Source of the DNA: Nonomuraea glycinis
GTDB taxonomy: Bacteria > Actinomycetota > Actinomycetes > Streptosporangiales > Streptosporangiaceae
NCBI RefSeq assembly: GCF_014646515.1
Contig: NZ_BMNK01000016.1
Coordinates: 1-64,000, forward strand
Reading direction: 5' to 3'
DNA: 64,000 nt
The position numbers and the translations under genes are program-made. Shown piece after piece: positions 33,872 to 42,281 of this stretch; positions within the stretch are counted from its first letter, which is position 1; each line of letters opens with the position of its first letter. The notes beneath the pieces were generated by a model, which had not been told where the DNA came from, searched no databases, and was given only the letters and a program-made list of their open reading frames with translations.

Positions 33872-34415
33872 ATGACGAGCACGACCGTGCTGCGCGACTT
33901 GACCGGCACCTACACCCTTGACCTGGCCCGCACCCGAATCAGCTTCGTCGCCCGGCACACCATCGGCCCCTCGGTGCGCGGCCGGTTCGACCAGTTCGAG
34001 GGTGGTGCGTACCTGGACGGTGGCGACCCGTCCAGGTCGAGCGTCGAGCTCACGATTCAGGCCGGCAGCATCCAGACCCACAACCGGCAGCGCGACGATT
34101 ACCTGCGCGGCAAGTACCTGAGCCTGGCCGGCCACCCGACCATCACCTTCACCTCAAGGCAGGTGAAGCAGGCCGGCAAGACCGCCTTCGAGCTCACCGG
34201 TGATCTGACCATCCGCGGCGTGACCAACTCGATCACCGTGGACTTCGAACTGACCGGCGCCGAGCACTACCCGTCGAGCAACCTCCGGGTTCATTCTCAA
34301 GGGCAGCGCCACGATCAACCGTAAGGACTGGGGCGTGACCTGGACCGCCGCCGCCGGTCTGGTCGGTAAGACGGTGGCGCTGAAGCTCGATGTCGCCGCG
34401 ATCCGGCAGCCCTGA
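33872..34415 (+). pseudogene. YceI-family lipid-binding protein gene with frameshift
   Basis: The first frame from ATG 33872 (AGGAG upstream) reads GTYTLDLARTRISFVARHTI, FDQFEGGAYLDGG and DLTIRGVTNSITVDFELTGA. At about 34284-34290 the match moves to the next frame and continues FILKGSATINRKDWGVTWTA then VALKLDVAAI to TGA 34413. Together they make a normal-length YceI beta-barrel that binds isoprenoid-type ligands. Either a true single-base frameshift or a sequence error breaks the gene at the second-last strand. Confidence 0.8.
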
Positions 34416-34618
34416 CCTGACCGGCCCGCATCGACACGACGTCTCCTGCCGGGAGGACGGGCCAGACGCTCTCACGCGGGCGATCAGAGCCAGAAGTCTC
34501 AAGCGCCCCGGCGGCCCACAGCCTGGACCGTGCCGTGGGCCGATGGCACTAGGGCGGCAAGCTCGCCTGCACGGCCTCACTGACATAACCCTCCACCACC
34601 CAATGATGGGAAGACATC

Positions 34619-35455
34619 ATGAGCAAGGTTTGGTTCATCACCGGTTCGTCCCGCGGCTTGGGCCGCAATTTCGTCGAGGCCGCCCTGTCTCGCGGTGACA
34701 AGGTGGCCGCGACCGCCCGCGACACCGCACGCCTTGAGGACTTGGTCGCCACCTATGGAGAGGCGGTGCTTCCGCTTCAGCTGGACGTGACCGACAGGGC
34801 CGCGGTCTTCGAGAGCGTCAAGCGGGCCAAGGAGCACTTCGGCCGTCTCGACGTCATCGTGAACAACGCGGGCTACGGCCTGTCCGGCGCTGTCGAGGAG
34901 CTGACCGAGCAGCAACTGCGCGACCAGTTGGACACCAACCTGTTCGGCGCGGTGTGGGTCGTCCAAGCCGTCCTGCCCCACCTGCGCGAACAGGGCGACG
35001 GGCACATCATTCAGATTTCGTCGGTCGGCGGCCTCACCGTGTTCCCGCTCGGCGGCGGATACGTCGCCTCCAAGTGGGCGCTGGAGGGCCTGAGTGAAAC
35101 GCTCGCTCAGGAAGTCACCGCCTTCGGCATCAAGGTGACCCTGGTCGAACCCGGCTCCTACGCCACCGAAGGGGCCGCCGGCGGCGTCCACGCCGACGCC
35201 AACCCACTCTACGACGGTCTCCGCGAGGGCTTCGCCGCGTTCGCCAAGACGCTTGACGTCGGTGACCCGGCTGCCGCCGCCCGCGCACTTCTCAAGGTCG
35301 CCGACGCGGACAACCCGCCGCTGCGGGTGTTCTTCGGCACCCAGGGCAACCAGATCGTCCCCCTGGTCTACGCCGACCGGCTCAAGACCTGGACCGACTG
35401 GCACGATCTGGCCGCTGAGGCACACGGACACACTGCCGCTGGCCCGGCTGCCTGA
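34619..35455 (+). CDS. Short-chain dehydrogenase/reductase
   Basis: A 278-residue classical SDR. TGSSRGLG (8-15) binds the nucleotide, NNAG is at 82-85, and the catalytic set is Ser134/135, Tyr148 and Lys152 (GGGYVASKWALEG). Arg12 and Arg34-type residues after strand 2 (ATARDTARLE) suggest NADP(H) preference. It follows the YceI gene by 203 bases; that gap shows no gene. Substrate unknown. Confidence 0.9.
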   Translation: MSKVWFITGSSRGLGRNFVEAALSRGDKVAATARDTARLEDLVATYGEAVLPLQLDVTDRAAVFESVKRAKEHFGRLDVIVNNAGYGLSGAVEELTEQQLRDQLDTNLFGAVWVVQAVLPHLREQGDGHIIQISSVGGLTVFPLGGGYVASKWALEGLSETLAQEVTAFGIKVTLVEPGSYATEGAAGGVHADANPLYDGLREGFAAFAKTLDVGDPAAAARALLKVADADNPPLRVFFGTQGNQIVPLVYADRLKTWTDWHDLAAEAHGHTAAGPAA

Positions 35456-35615
35456 CCCGGCGACCGACCACACCACGGGGCCCCTTCGGCAGGAACGGCT
35501 CTCACCCCGAAGCGTTCGTACACCTCAGCAGGGTGAGGGCCGAGGTTGGGGCGCCACACCGCCGCATTCATCGACCGACCGAGTGGCAGGTCCGGTTGCG
35601 CCTCCGTGCGGGCAA

Positions 35616-35646
35616 TTGACCTCAACTGTGGTTGAGATTGCACGAT
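35616..35646 (+). promoter_or_regulatory. MerR/SoxR-type promoter with dyad
   Basis: TTGACC at 35616 overlaps CTCAAC-tgtg-GTTGAG (35621-35636), a perfect 6-bp dyad within what would be a 19-base spacer to a weak -10 (CACGAT, 35641-35646). Long spacers holding a central dyad are the mark of MerR-family activated promoters. It precedes the monooxygenase, DsbA-like and LLM genes. No MerR gene lies next to it. Confidence 0.45.
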
Positions 35647-35691
35647 GGCGGCCGAGGCATCGCCTCACATCCGACCTTGAGGAGTGTGTCC

Positions 35692-36054
35692 GTGAGCACG
35701 GATTCCGGTTTCTATTCGATCATCGACTACACCGTTGACGGCTTTGACACGCAGCGTGAGCTGGTGGAGGCGTTCGCGGAGATCCAGGAGCGGTGGGTGT
35801 GCTTCTATGCCGGCTACCGCTCGGCCCGTTTCCACGTGAGCACCGACGGCACCCGCGTGTTCAACATCGTGCACTGGGCGAGCGAAGCGGACTACCGCCA
35901 CTTCGTGGAGACCTCCGACACCGATGGCCGGATGGCCGCCATCGGCAAGGCGCTGGAGGGCCTGTCCGGTAAGGCCGAACCACGCATGACCGGGGCGCCC
36001 ACCTACACCGTCGTCCGCGAGGTCGGCCCCGGAACGCAGCGCCTCGATGCCTGA
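35692..36054 (+). CDS. Antibiotic-biosynthesis-monooxygenase-fold protein
   Basis: A 120-residue ferredoxin-like ABM-domain protein: SGFYSIIDYTVDGFDTQREL, VEAFAEIQERWVCFYAGYRS, ARFHVSTDGTRVFNIVHWAS then EADYRHFVETSD. These small proteins oxidise quinol-type compounds without cofactor or only bind them. GTG at 35692 is preferred because GAGGAG sits seven bases upstream. Confidence 0.82.
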   Translation: MSTDSGFYSIIDYTVDGFDTQRELVEAFAEIQERWVCFYAGYRSARFHVSTDGTRVFNIVHWASEADYRHFVETSDTDGRMAAIGKALEGLSGKAEPRMTGAPTYTVVREVGPGTQRLDA

Positions 36055-36152
36055 TCGCCCGACCCCTTCCGGCGGGCGGTTGTGCCCGCCGGCGCACGTC
36101 GCCGGGTAGGCCGAACTCGCCCTGTCAACCACAACTACTGTGCGGGACATTC

Positions 36153-36812
36153 ATGAAGCTTGAGATATACGCCGATGTGTTGTGCCCCTGGTGCTACATC
36201 GGCAAGAGACGCCTGACGGCCGCCTTGGCCCAGCAGTCCGGCCGCGACAGCATCGAGATCGTCTGGCGCGCCTACGAGCTCGCGCCGGACGAAGGCCGGA
36301 CCCCCGGGCCGACCGCCGCGGAGGCCATGGCCGGCTGGTGGGGCGAGCAGGCGCCCGCCCGCATCGCCCGGATCCGATCGCTGGGCGCGGCCGAAGGCTT
36401 GGAGCTGAACCTGCATCTGGCCCGCCCGGTGAACACCTTCGACGTGCACCGGCTGGTCAAGCTGGCCGCCGATCGCGGCCGGGCCGACCAGATGATGGAG
36501 TTGCTGCTGTACGCGTACCACACCGAGGGGGACAACGTGGCCGATGCGCAGGTCTTGCAGCGCCTGGGCGGCGAGGCCGGGCTGGACGCCGGAGAGGTGC
36601 TCGCTGTCCTGGACGGCGACGACTACGCCGACGAGGTACGCGCCGACCGGCGCCGCGCGGCCGAGCACGGCGTCACCGGCGTGCCCAGCCTCGTGATCGA
36701 CGGCCGCCCGCCGGTCTCCGGAGTCCAGCCCGTCGCCGATCTGCAAGTGCTCCTGCGCACCGAACCGACCGGCTCACCCGGCGTTGTGATCAAACCTGAC
36801 CGGCCAGTCTGA
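36153..36812 (+). CDS. DsbA-family (FrnE-like) thiol oxidoreductase
   Basis: A 219-residue thioredoxin-fold protein: LEIYADVLCPWCYIGKRRL with CPWC at 11-14, the inserted helical domain (RPVNTFDVHRLVKLAADRGR), and the cis-proline loop AEHGVTGVPSLVIDGR. FrnE/DsbA-like proteins without a signal peptide act in the cytoplasm on disulfides or as ligand isomerases. It sits between ABM and LLM genes, a probable small redox operon. Confidence 0.9.
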   Translation: MKLEIYADVLCPWCYIGKRRLTAALAQQSGRDSIEIVWRAYELAPDEGRTPGPTAAEAMAGWWGEQAPARIARIRSLGAAEGLELNLHLARPVNTFDVHRLVKLAADRGRADQMMELLLYAYHTEGDNVADAQVLQRLGGEAGLDAGEVLAVLDGDDYADEVRADRRRAAEHGVTGVPSLVIDGRPPVSGVQPVADLQVLLRTEPTGSPGVVIKPDRPV

Positions 36813-36875
36813 CAGACGATCCGTCACGCCTCTTCCACCATCTCCACCTCTCTTTCGGAAGGAGTCTCATCCGCG

Positions 36876-37733
36876 ATGGACATCGGTATCGGGTTGCCCG
36901 GTCACGCTCGGTGGAGCGAAGGCACAACCTTGATGGAGTGGGCACGCCGCGCCGAAGCGCGCGGTTTCTCCACCCTCAGCGTCAGTGATCGTCTGGCCTG
37001 GTCGACGCCGGAGCCTTTGATCACTTTGGCCGCCGCGGCCGGCGCCACCTCGCGTATCCGGCTCCTTACCAGCGTGCTTCTCGCGCCCTTGCGCGCCAAC
37101 CATGCTCTGTTCGCCAAGGCTGTCACCACATTGGACCAGCTCGCCGGGCCCGGCCGCCTGCAGCTGGGGCTCGCCCCGGGAGCCCGGGAGGACGATTTCC
37201 TGCTCAGCGAGGTCGACTACGGCACCCGGGGCAAGCAGTTCGACCAGCTCCTGGACCGGCTCGCCGCAATCACGGCATCCGACGGCCCCGTGGGACCGCA
37301 GCCCGCCACACCCGGCGGGCCCGCCCTGCTGTTCGGCGGCAACTCGAAGGCGACCCTGCGTCGTATCGCCTCCCACGGAACGGGATGGATCGCCGGCGAC
37401 GCGACCGTACAGGACCTGCAGGACTTCGCCCCCCAGATCCGGCAGGCTTGGAAGACAGCCGGCAGAGCCGGTTCGCCCCGCCTGGTGGCATCAGTGATGT
37501 ACGCGCTCGGCCCCGACGCCGAGGCCGCCATTTCCGATGCCATCGGCTCCTACTACGCCTTCGCCGGCGACGAGTACGCACAGTACGGCATCTCTATCGC
37601 CTACACCGAACCAGAACAGATCATCGCCGCGATCGCCGCCTTCGACCAGATCGGCTGTGACGAACTGATCTTCATGGGCAACGATCCCGATCCCGCACAG
37701 GTGGACCTCCTGGCCGAGGTCATCGGCCTCTGA
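36876..37733 (+). CDS. LLM-class F420-dependent oxidoreductase
   Basis: A 285-residue luciferase-like monooxygenase-fold TIM barrel: IGIGLPGHARWSEGTTLMEW, ARRAEARGFSTLSVSDRLAW, IRLLTSVLLAPLRANHALFA, KAVTTLDQLAGPGRLQLGLA-PGARE and GGNSKATLRRIASHGTGWIA. In actinomycetes such single-domain members use cofactor F420. RBS GGAAGGAG precedes ATG. It is the last gene of the ABM-DsbA-LLM set. Confidence 0.88.
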   Translation: MDIGIGLPGHARWSEGTTLMEWARRAEARGFSTLSVSDRLAWSTPEPLITLAAAAGATSRIRLLTSVLLAPLRANHALFAKAVTTLDQLAGPGRLQLGLAPGAREDDFLLSEVDYGTRGKQFDQLLDRLAAITASDGPVGPQPATPGGPALLFGGNSKATLRRIASHGTGWIAGDATVQDLQDFAPQIRQAWKTAGRAGSPRLVASVMYALGPDAEAAISDAIGSYYAFAGDEYAQYGISIAYTEPEQIIAAIAAFDQIGCDELIFMGNDPDPAQVDLLAEVIGL

Positions 37734-37958
37734 CCGTGGGCCGCGACGGACGAGGCGGCCAACTGACAGCCACCCCGCCCGTGCGACATCCATTGACCTC
37801 CAAAGAAGCCCTGCGCGGGAAGAGGGCTCCTCGCAGGTCCCGCCCACGGCAAGCCACTCGCGCTGCGCTGCTGCTGACCACCGGTCGCTGACGGCGGGCT
37901 GACAGCCGACCCCGCCCGGCGCGACGCTGGCCGGCGGCGGGTCGGGACCACCCGCTAC

Positions 37959-38280
37959 ATGCGCTCCGGCCACGGCGACGAGTTCAGCGCCCGCGACGCC
38001 ATGTCGGCCGCACGAGCGGCAATGACCTCGGTCAAGGACATGCACCGCGCCGCCACCTTCGAGGCTGCCAACCCCCACTCCATCGCCCGTCAGGAGTTCG
38101 CCACCATGGCCCAAGCCGCCGACGAGTGCATCACCAAGGTCGCCGGCCTCGACACCGTCGGCCCGCAGACGGTCCGGAGCGAGAACACCAGCCTGCTCAC
38201 CCAGATGATCGCCGACCTCGAAGCCCGGCTCACCGAACCGGCAGCAGGCCGACCAGATCGATCTTGGGCTGAGAACAACT
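37959..38280 (+). other. Possible hypothetical protein or relic
   Basis: The frame from ATG 37959 (TTRYMRSGHGDEF, SARDAMSAARAAMTSVKDMH, RAATFEAANPHSIARQEFAT, QAADECITKVAGLDTVGPQT) has strong GC3 bias and a helical composition until about 38270, then becomes antisense of the DinB gene. No family is recognised. It is either a real gene truncated by the rearrangement that brought DinB here or a remnant. 37734-37958 shows nothing else. Confidence 0.35.
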
Positions 38281-38813
38281 CACTCCGAGGACGCAGCAGC
38301 TCGCAGCATGCGAAGCTGGCCTATTTCGCTGACGTTCTTCATCAGCTCGGAGTTGACCCAGGCGATCACGTGGGCGACGGTGTGCTCGGAGTCCTGCGGC
38401 CAGGGGAAGGGGGGCGCCGGGGCGTCCAGTTCGGCGTCGGTGAGGGGATCCAGCACGGTCAGCCAAGTAGTGCGGAGGCCACGCAACCACTCGACGGCGC
38501 TCGTTCCATCACCCGGCCAGGTGACCTCGGTCCTGTCCCGGGGCTCGCGTCCCTGAGCGTGATCGATGGTCACGCTCCACCACCAACCGATATGCCAGCT
38601 CAACCAGCCGACGGTGGGAACCGGGACGGGATCAGGCTCGGTCTCCGCCCAGTCGGGCACCCATGTTCCCGTGGCGTCAGGGCGCACAGTCCAGCAGAGA
38701 GTGGCGGGTTCCCACAGAAAGTCCGCGGGTTGCAGTCGTTCCAGGTGGTAATCGAACAACGACCAGGTGAAGTCGAACTGCCAGCGCAGCAAATCGCATC
38801 GAGTTTTGTGCAT
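38280..38813 (-). CDS. DinB-superfamily protein
   Basis: A 177-residue four-helix bundle: HKTRCDLLRWQFDFTWSLFD, YHLERLQPADFLWEPATLCW, PTVGWLSWHIGWWWSVTIDH and EHTVAHVIAWVNSELMKNV. His residues at W-H-I and E-H-T-V-A-H are positioned as the metal triad of DinB/YfiT proteins, which include thiol-dependent S-transferases (for mycothiol or bacillithiol). ATG 38813 is chosen by domain length; no strong RBS is visible. Confidence 0.8.
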   Translation of the reverse strand: MHKTRCDLLRWQFDFTWSLFDYHLERLQPADFLWEPATLCWTVRPDATGTWVPDWAETEPDPVPVPTVGWLSWHIGWWWSVTIDHAQGREPRDRTEVTWPGDGTSAVEWLRGLRTTWLTVLDPLTDAELDAPAPPFPWPQDSEHTVAHVIAWVNSELMKNVSEIGQLRMLRAAASSE

Positions 38814-39178
38814 CAGGACATATTGCCAGGCTCCGGCGGGGATCACGGGTCGATGCCGTAGTACTGGGTGAAGGGGTTGATGACGTCGTCGGCGTGGGTC
38901 AACCGACTTTTCCACGGTCCACCGGCGCAGTCGAGGCCTGCTCCTACATGCCTTACATGGTTGAACGACCTTCACGCAGCTGACCAGCTAGTTCGCTTGA
39001 CAACCCCAGACCCGGCACCCCGAACGCCGACCACCTCCTGGTGATCACCGCGCTTGCGGGGACAGGGCCGCAAACCTTGCGCTTATGGCTGCCAGGTTCA
39101 GCACCGTGCCTTACATGCCTAACAAGATCATCTCGCTCTGACCTGCGAGAAGGGGCCAAGAACCCAAGATAACGATCG
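38814..39178. other. Gene-poor stretch with a short direct repeat
   Basis: No intact gene. TGCCTTACATG occurs at 38949-38959 and again at 39107-39117, flanking about 150 bases, which might mark the ends of a small inserted segment. Minus-strand text SRLTHADDVINPFTQYYGID at about 38845-38905 looks coding but has no identifiable parent. Confidence 0.35.
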
Positions 39179-39229
39179 ATGTCGCTGGAGGACACGTTCA
39201 TGAATGTCATCGAAGGGAGCGCGTCGTGA
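39179..39229 (+). pseudogene. ABC ATPase C-terminal stub
   Basis: The 16 codons SLEDTFMNVIEGSAS-stop match the usual ending of ABC-2-type ATPases (SLEEVFxxLT...). A TAA lies in frame just upstream, so the body of the gene is gone. Its TGA overlaps the GTG start of the following permease, as expected for an ATPase-permease operon. Confidence 0.55.
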
Positions 39230-39966
39230 ATGCCGTCGCCGCCGAGTGGATCAAGTTGCGCACGTTGCGTTCGACCTGGTGAGCCCTGGGCGCGGGGATG
39301 CTGACGGCCCTCGCGCTCACCGCGCTCGGCGCATCCACCGTGATTTCGCGCTGGGACCCAGGACAGACGGGTGAGCAGGCTGCGATGGGGATCGTTGTGG
39401 CCGTCTATGTCGGAGTCGTGCTGGCTCAGCTGCCGCTCGGCATGCTCGGCACCATGTCGATCAGCGGTGAGTACACCTCCGGCATGATCCACACGACCTT
39501 CGTTGCCACGCCGTCGCGTGCACGAGTGCTGCTCGCCAAGGCGTTCGTGCTGGGTGGGATCGCCATCGCCGCCTCACTACTCATCGCGATCCCCGGATAT
39601 CTGTACGGGCACGCGGTGGCCTCACAGTTCGATCCCACGCTGCCGCCTGCCGGCGCCTGGGAGGTGATCGGCGGCGGCACGCTCATGATCGTGATGACCA
39701 CGATGCTCGGGCTGACACTCGGCGCGATCTTCCGCAACGGCGTCGTGGCCATCTCCGTGCTCGTGGTGGTGGTGTTGGTTCCCTTCGCCGGGCGAATGTT
39801 GCCGGGTGGTGAGGTGGTCAACCGGATCCTGCCGGGCTATCCGGCGCTCCAGGTCATCGAGCAGGTGCCGGACATCATGCTGGACGCGGCCACCTTCGCC
39901 GTCCTGGGCGCCTGGGCTGTTGTGCCGCTGATGATCGCGGTCCTCGCCAACAGGCGGGTGTCCTAG
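39226..39966 (+). pseudogene. ABC-2 type transporter permease with premature TGA
   Basis: GTG 39226 (AAGGGAG upstream) starts NAVAAEWIKLRTLRSTW then TGA at 39280-39282, followed in frame by ALGAGMLTALALTALGASTV and a full permease with six hydrophobic segments (VVAVYVGVVLAQLPLGMLGT, SISGEYTSGMIHTTFVATPS, VLVVVVLVPFAGRML). LRSTWWALGAG is the normal family text, so the TGA replaces a Trp codon (TGG). Translation could restart at ATG 39298 but would lack the cytoplasmic coupling helix. With its ATPase gone, the transporter is defunct. Confidence 0.8.
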
Positions 39967-39989
39967 TGCTGTTCCTCAAACGCTGTCGG

Positions 39990-40035
39990 CCAGTGGCGTT
40001 AGCGAGCCCGTGGGGGCTCGGGCTATCGCCACTGG
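39990..40035. terminator. Long hairpin after the permease
   Basis: CCAGTGGCG at 39990-39998 pairs with CGCCACTGG at 40027-40035, and an inner GAGCCC/GGGCTC stem extends it. It begins 24 bases after the permease stop. A terminator is likely, although no T-run follows directly. Confidence 0.5.
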
Positions 40036-40154
40036 TCGTTTGGATGCGACCGCTCATGAGCGCGGGTCACAGGCCCCATTCGGATGATCCTGCCCAGGGA
40101 GGCCTGGAGTTCCTATGGCTACGGCGTGTAGCGAGGTGGGCGTAGATCCGCTTT

Positions 40155-40300
40155 CTAACTGGGGGTTTCTGGAGCTCCGTGGATGATGCGGTGGATGGTG
40201 GACCGGCCGACGCTGTATTCAGCGGCCAGGTCGGCCAGGGAGACCTCGCCTTCGGCGTAGCGGCGGCGGATGGAACGCCGTGCCGGTTCGGGCAGCTTGG
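40155..40300 (-). pseudogene. HTH fragment of a resolvase-type recombinase
   Basis: The minus-strand text PEPARRSIRRRYAEGEVSLA followed by DLAAEYSVGRSTIHRIIHG is a Hin-type C-terminal helix-turn-helix as found at the end of serine resolvases. No catalytic domain is attached. A second resolvase piece lies beside it in the opposite orientation. Confidence 0.5.
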
Positions 40301-40352
40301 GCCCGGCGGTCCGGCGGTGTTCCGAAAGCCGACCCCCCACCGGAACACCGCC

Positions 40353-40469
40353 CAGCCACAGTGGCGCGAGTTCGAAGCAAACATCGGGCACCAGCGCACC
40401 CGCGAGGGCATGGCGTTGGCCAAGAGAAGGGGCAAGCTCAAGGACAAGCAGCTAGCAGCTGTGAGCTAG
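40353..40469 (+). pseudogene. Serine resolvase internal fragment
   Basis: WREFEANIGHQRTREGMALA followed by KRRGKLKDKQ corresponds to the long E-helix and linker of serine resolvases (xEFEAxLxxxRTREGMxxAKxxG). The catalytic serine domain is absent. Confidence 0.55.
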
Positions 40470-40476
40470 ATCACGG

Positions 40477-40507
40477 TTGAGGTTGACCTAGGGGCAGGGT
40501 GGAAGCT
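40477..40507 (+). promoter_or_regulatory. MerR-type promoter upstream of the serine hydrolase
   Basis: TTGAGG (40477-40482), a 19-base spacer TTGACCTAGGGGCAGGGTG (40483-40501), then GAAGCT (40502-40507). The spacer is nearly the same as that of the minus-strand promoter at 51430-51460, and both promoters head an operon-like set with a closely related MerR gene. Confidence 0.55.
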
Positions 40508-40562
40508 CGGCGCAGCGGCGCGACGCCGACCGGACATAACAGATTCAAAGGATCAAACAACC

Positions 40563-42128
40563 GTGACGATCACCCTTTCCGACCAGGACAAGAGCACCCT
40601 GCGGATCGCCGCGTACGGCGCCGTGACGCTGATGACCGCCGCCGGTGCCGCCGGCAAGCCCCGTGAGATCGCCACCCACGGCAGTATCGCGCTGGGCTCG
40701 GCCACCGGCCTGATCGGGCACGTGCTCGCCGACTACCCCAAGGTCAAGGACCTGGTGGGCAAGTCCGTGGCCGAGATCGCCGGCCGCGTGCTGCCGGCCC
40801 TGACTGCGGCCATGAACCTGCTGAAGCAGCAGGATCCGGCCGAGGCCGGCAACTTCCGCAGCGCCGTTCTCATCGCTGTCGAGACCGCCCAGATGCAGCA
40901 GGGCCGGCCGAGCCCCGCCACGGCCGAGATGGTCCGCAAGATCACCGAAGCCCTCGACGCCGCTGGGGCAGCCGCTGCGGACAGCGGGGCCGTGCCGGAG
41001 ACGGCGGCCGGGCAGGATCGGCCGGAGCTGCAGAAGGCGATCGAGGAGATCGTCGATTCCGGTTTTGTCGGGGTGTCGCTGCGCGTGCACGATGAGCGGG
41101 GAGAGTGGGTCGGCAGCGCCGGGGTGGCCGAGCTGAGCGGGACCGCGAAGCCGCCGGTCAACGGGCATGCCCGGATCGGCAGCAACACCAAGACCTTCAC
41201 CGCGACCCTGGTGCTGCAGCTGGTGGCCGCGGGCAAGATCGGGCTGGACACCCCGGCGGCGCACTACCTGCCCGAGTTCGGGCTGGACGAGCGGATCATG
41301 GTGCGGATGCTGCTGCAGCACACCAGCGGAGTGTTCAACTTCACCGGGGAGGTCAACGCCGACGGGACGATCGCGCCAGGGATCCCCATCCCCTACAGCA
41401 CCACGGGCAAAGAGTGGGTGGACAATCGGTTCAAGACCTACCGGCCGCAGGAACTGGTGGAGCTGGCGTTGTCCAAGCCGGCGCGGTTCGAGCCGGGGAC
41501 GGGCTGGAGCTATTCCAACACCAACTACGTGCTGGCCCGGCTGCTGATCGAGAGGGTGACCGGCCGTTCGGTTGCCGAGGAGATGCAGCGGCTGATCCTG
41601 GGGCCGCTCGGCCTGTCGGGCACTGTGGTGCCGGACGCGTCGCCGGAGATCCCCGAGCCGTACGCCCACGCCTACTACCGCTACGAGGACGCCGGCGAGC
41701 AGAAGACAGTCGACATCACCCGCCAGAACCCCTCCTGGGTCTCCAGCGGCGGCGACATGATCTCGACCACCCAGGACCTGCACACGTTCATCTCTGCGCT
41801 GCTGGGTGGCAAGCTCATGCCGGCCGGGCTGCTGGCCGAGATGTGCACGCCGCACCCGACGGGCATCCCGAACATGGACTACGGCCTGGGAGTGTTCGTG
41901 CTGACCACGGACGGCGGCGGCACCGTCATCTCCCACAACGGCGCCGCCGTGGGCCACGCGGCGCTGATGTACGCCACCCCTGACGGCAGCAAGACCCTGA
42001 CCGCCGCGCTGAACTGCGTGGACGACGCCGACCTGTCCATCGCAACAGCATTCCAGACCGCCCAGCGAAGGCTCCTCAACGAGGTGTTTGGCGGTGGGCA
42101 GGTCGATCCGGCTCAGCCGACGGGCTGA
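40563..42128 (+). CDS. Two-domain protein: unknown N-terminal domain fused to class C beta-lactamase-like serine hydrolase
   Basis: A 521-residue protein. Residues 1-135 (TLSDQDKSTLRIAAYGAVTL, MTAAGAAGKPREIATHGSIA, LPALTAAMNLLKQQDPAEAG) form a helical domain that I associate with stand-alone actinomycete proteins of unknown role. Residues 150-515 are a serine beta-lactamase/DD-peptidase fold: SxxK as GSNTK (Ser207, Lys210), YSNTNY and HNGAAVGH. No signal peptide is present, so unlike penicillin-binding relatives it should be cytoplasmic. GTG 40563 follows AAAGGA. The MerR gene at 42282 follows and may control it. Confidence 0.87.
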   Translation: MTITLSDQDKSTLRIAAYGAVTLMTAAGAAGKPREIATHGSIALGSATGLIGHVLADYPKVKDLVGKSVAEIAGRVLPALTAAMNLLKQQDPAEAGNFRSAVLIAVETAQMQQGRPSPATAEMVRKITEALDAAGAAAADSGAVPETAAGQDRPELQKAIEEIVDSGFVGVSLRVHDERGEWVGSAGVAELSGTAKPPVNGHARIGSNTKTFTATLVLQLVAAGKIGLDTPAAHYLPEFGLDERIMVRMLLQHTSGVFNFTGEVNADGTIAPGIPIPYSTTGKEWVDNRFKTYRPQELVELALSKPARFEPGTGWSYSNTNYVLARLLIERVTGRSVAEEMQRLILGPLGLSGTVVPDASPEIPEPYAHAYYRYEDAGEQKTVDITRQNPSWVSSGGDMISTTQDLHTFISALLGGKLMPAGLLAEMCTPHPTGIPNMDYGLGVFVLTTDGGGTVISHNGAAVGHAALMYATPDGSKTLTAALNCVDDADLSIATAFQTAQRRLLNEVFGGGQVDPAQPTG

Positions 42129-42281
42129 GAGCGCCTGTGACCCGTACGCCTCAAGGGGCCGCCCTTCCGGTCGTACACCAGGAAGAACCCGAACGGGCCA
42201 CGCCGAACTCGGCGTGGCCCGTCCACATGCTCGGCTGGTCCGCTTGGTCGCCGAGCTCGAGCACAGGGCAGGATTGCGCAG

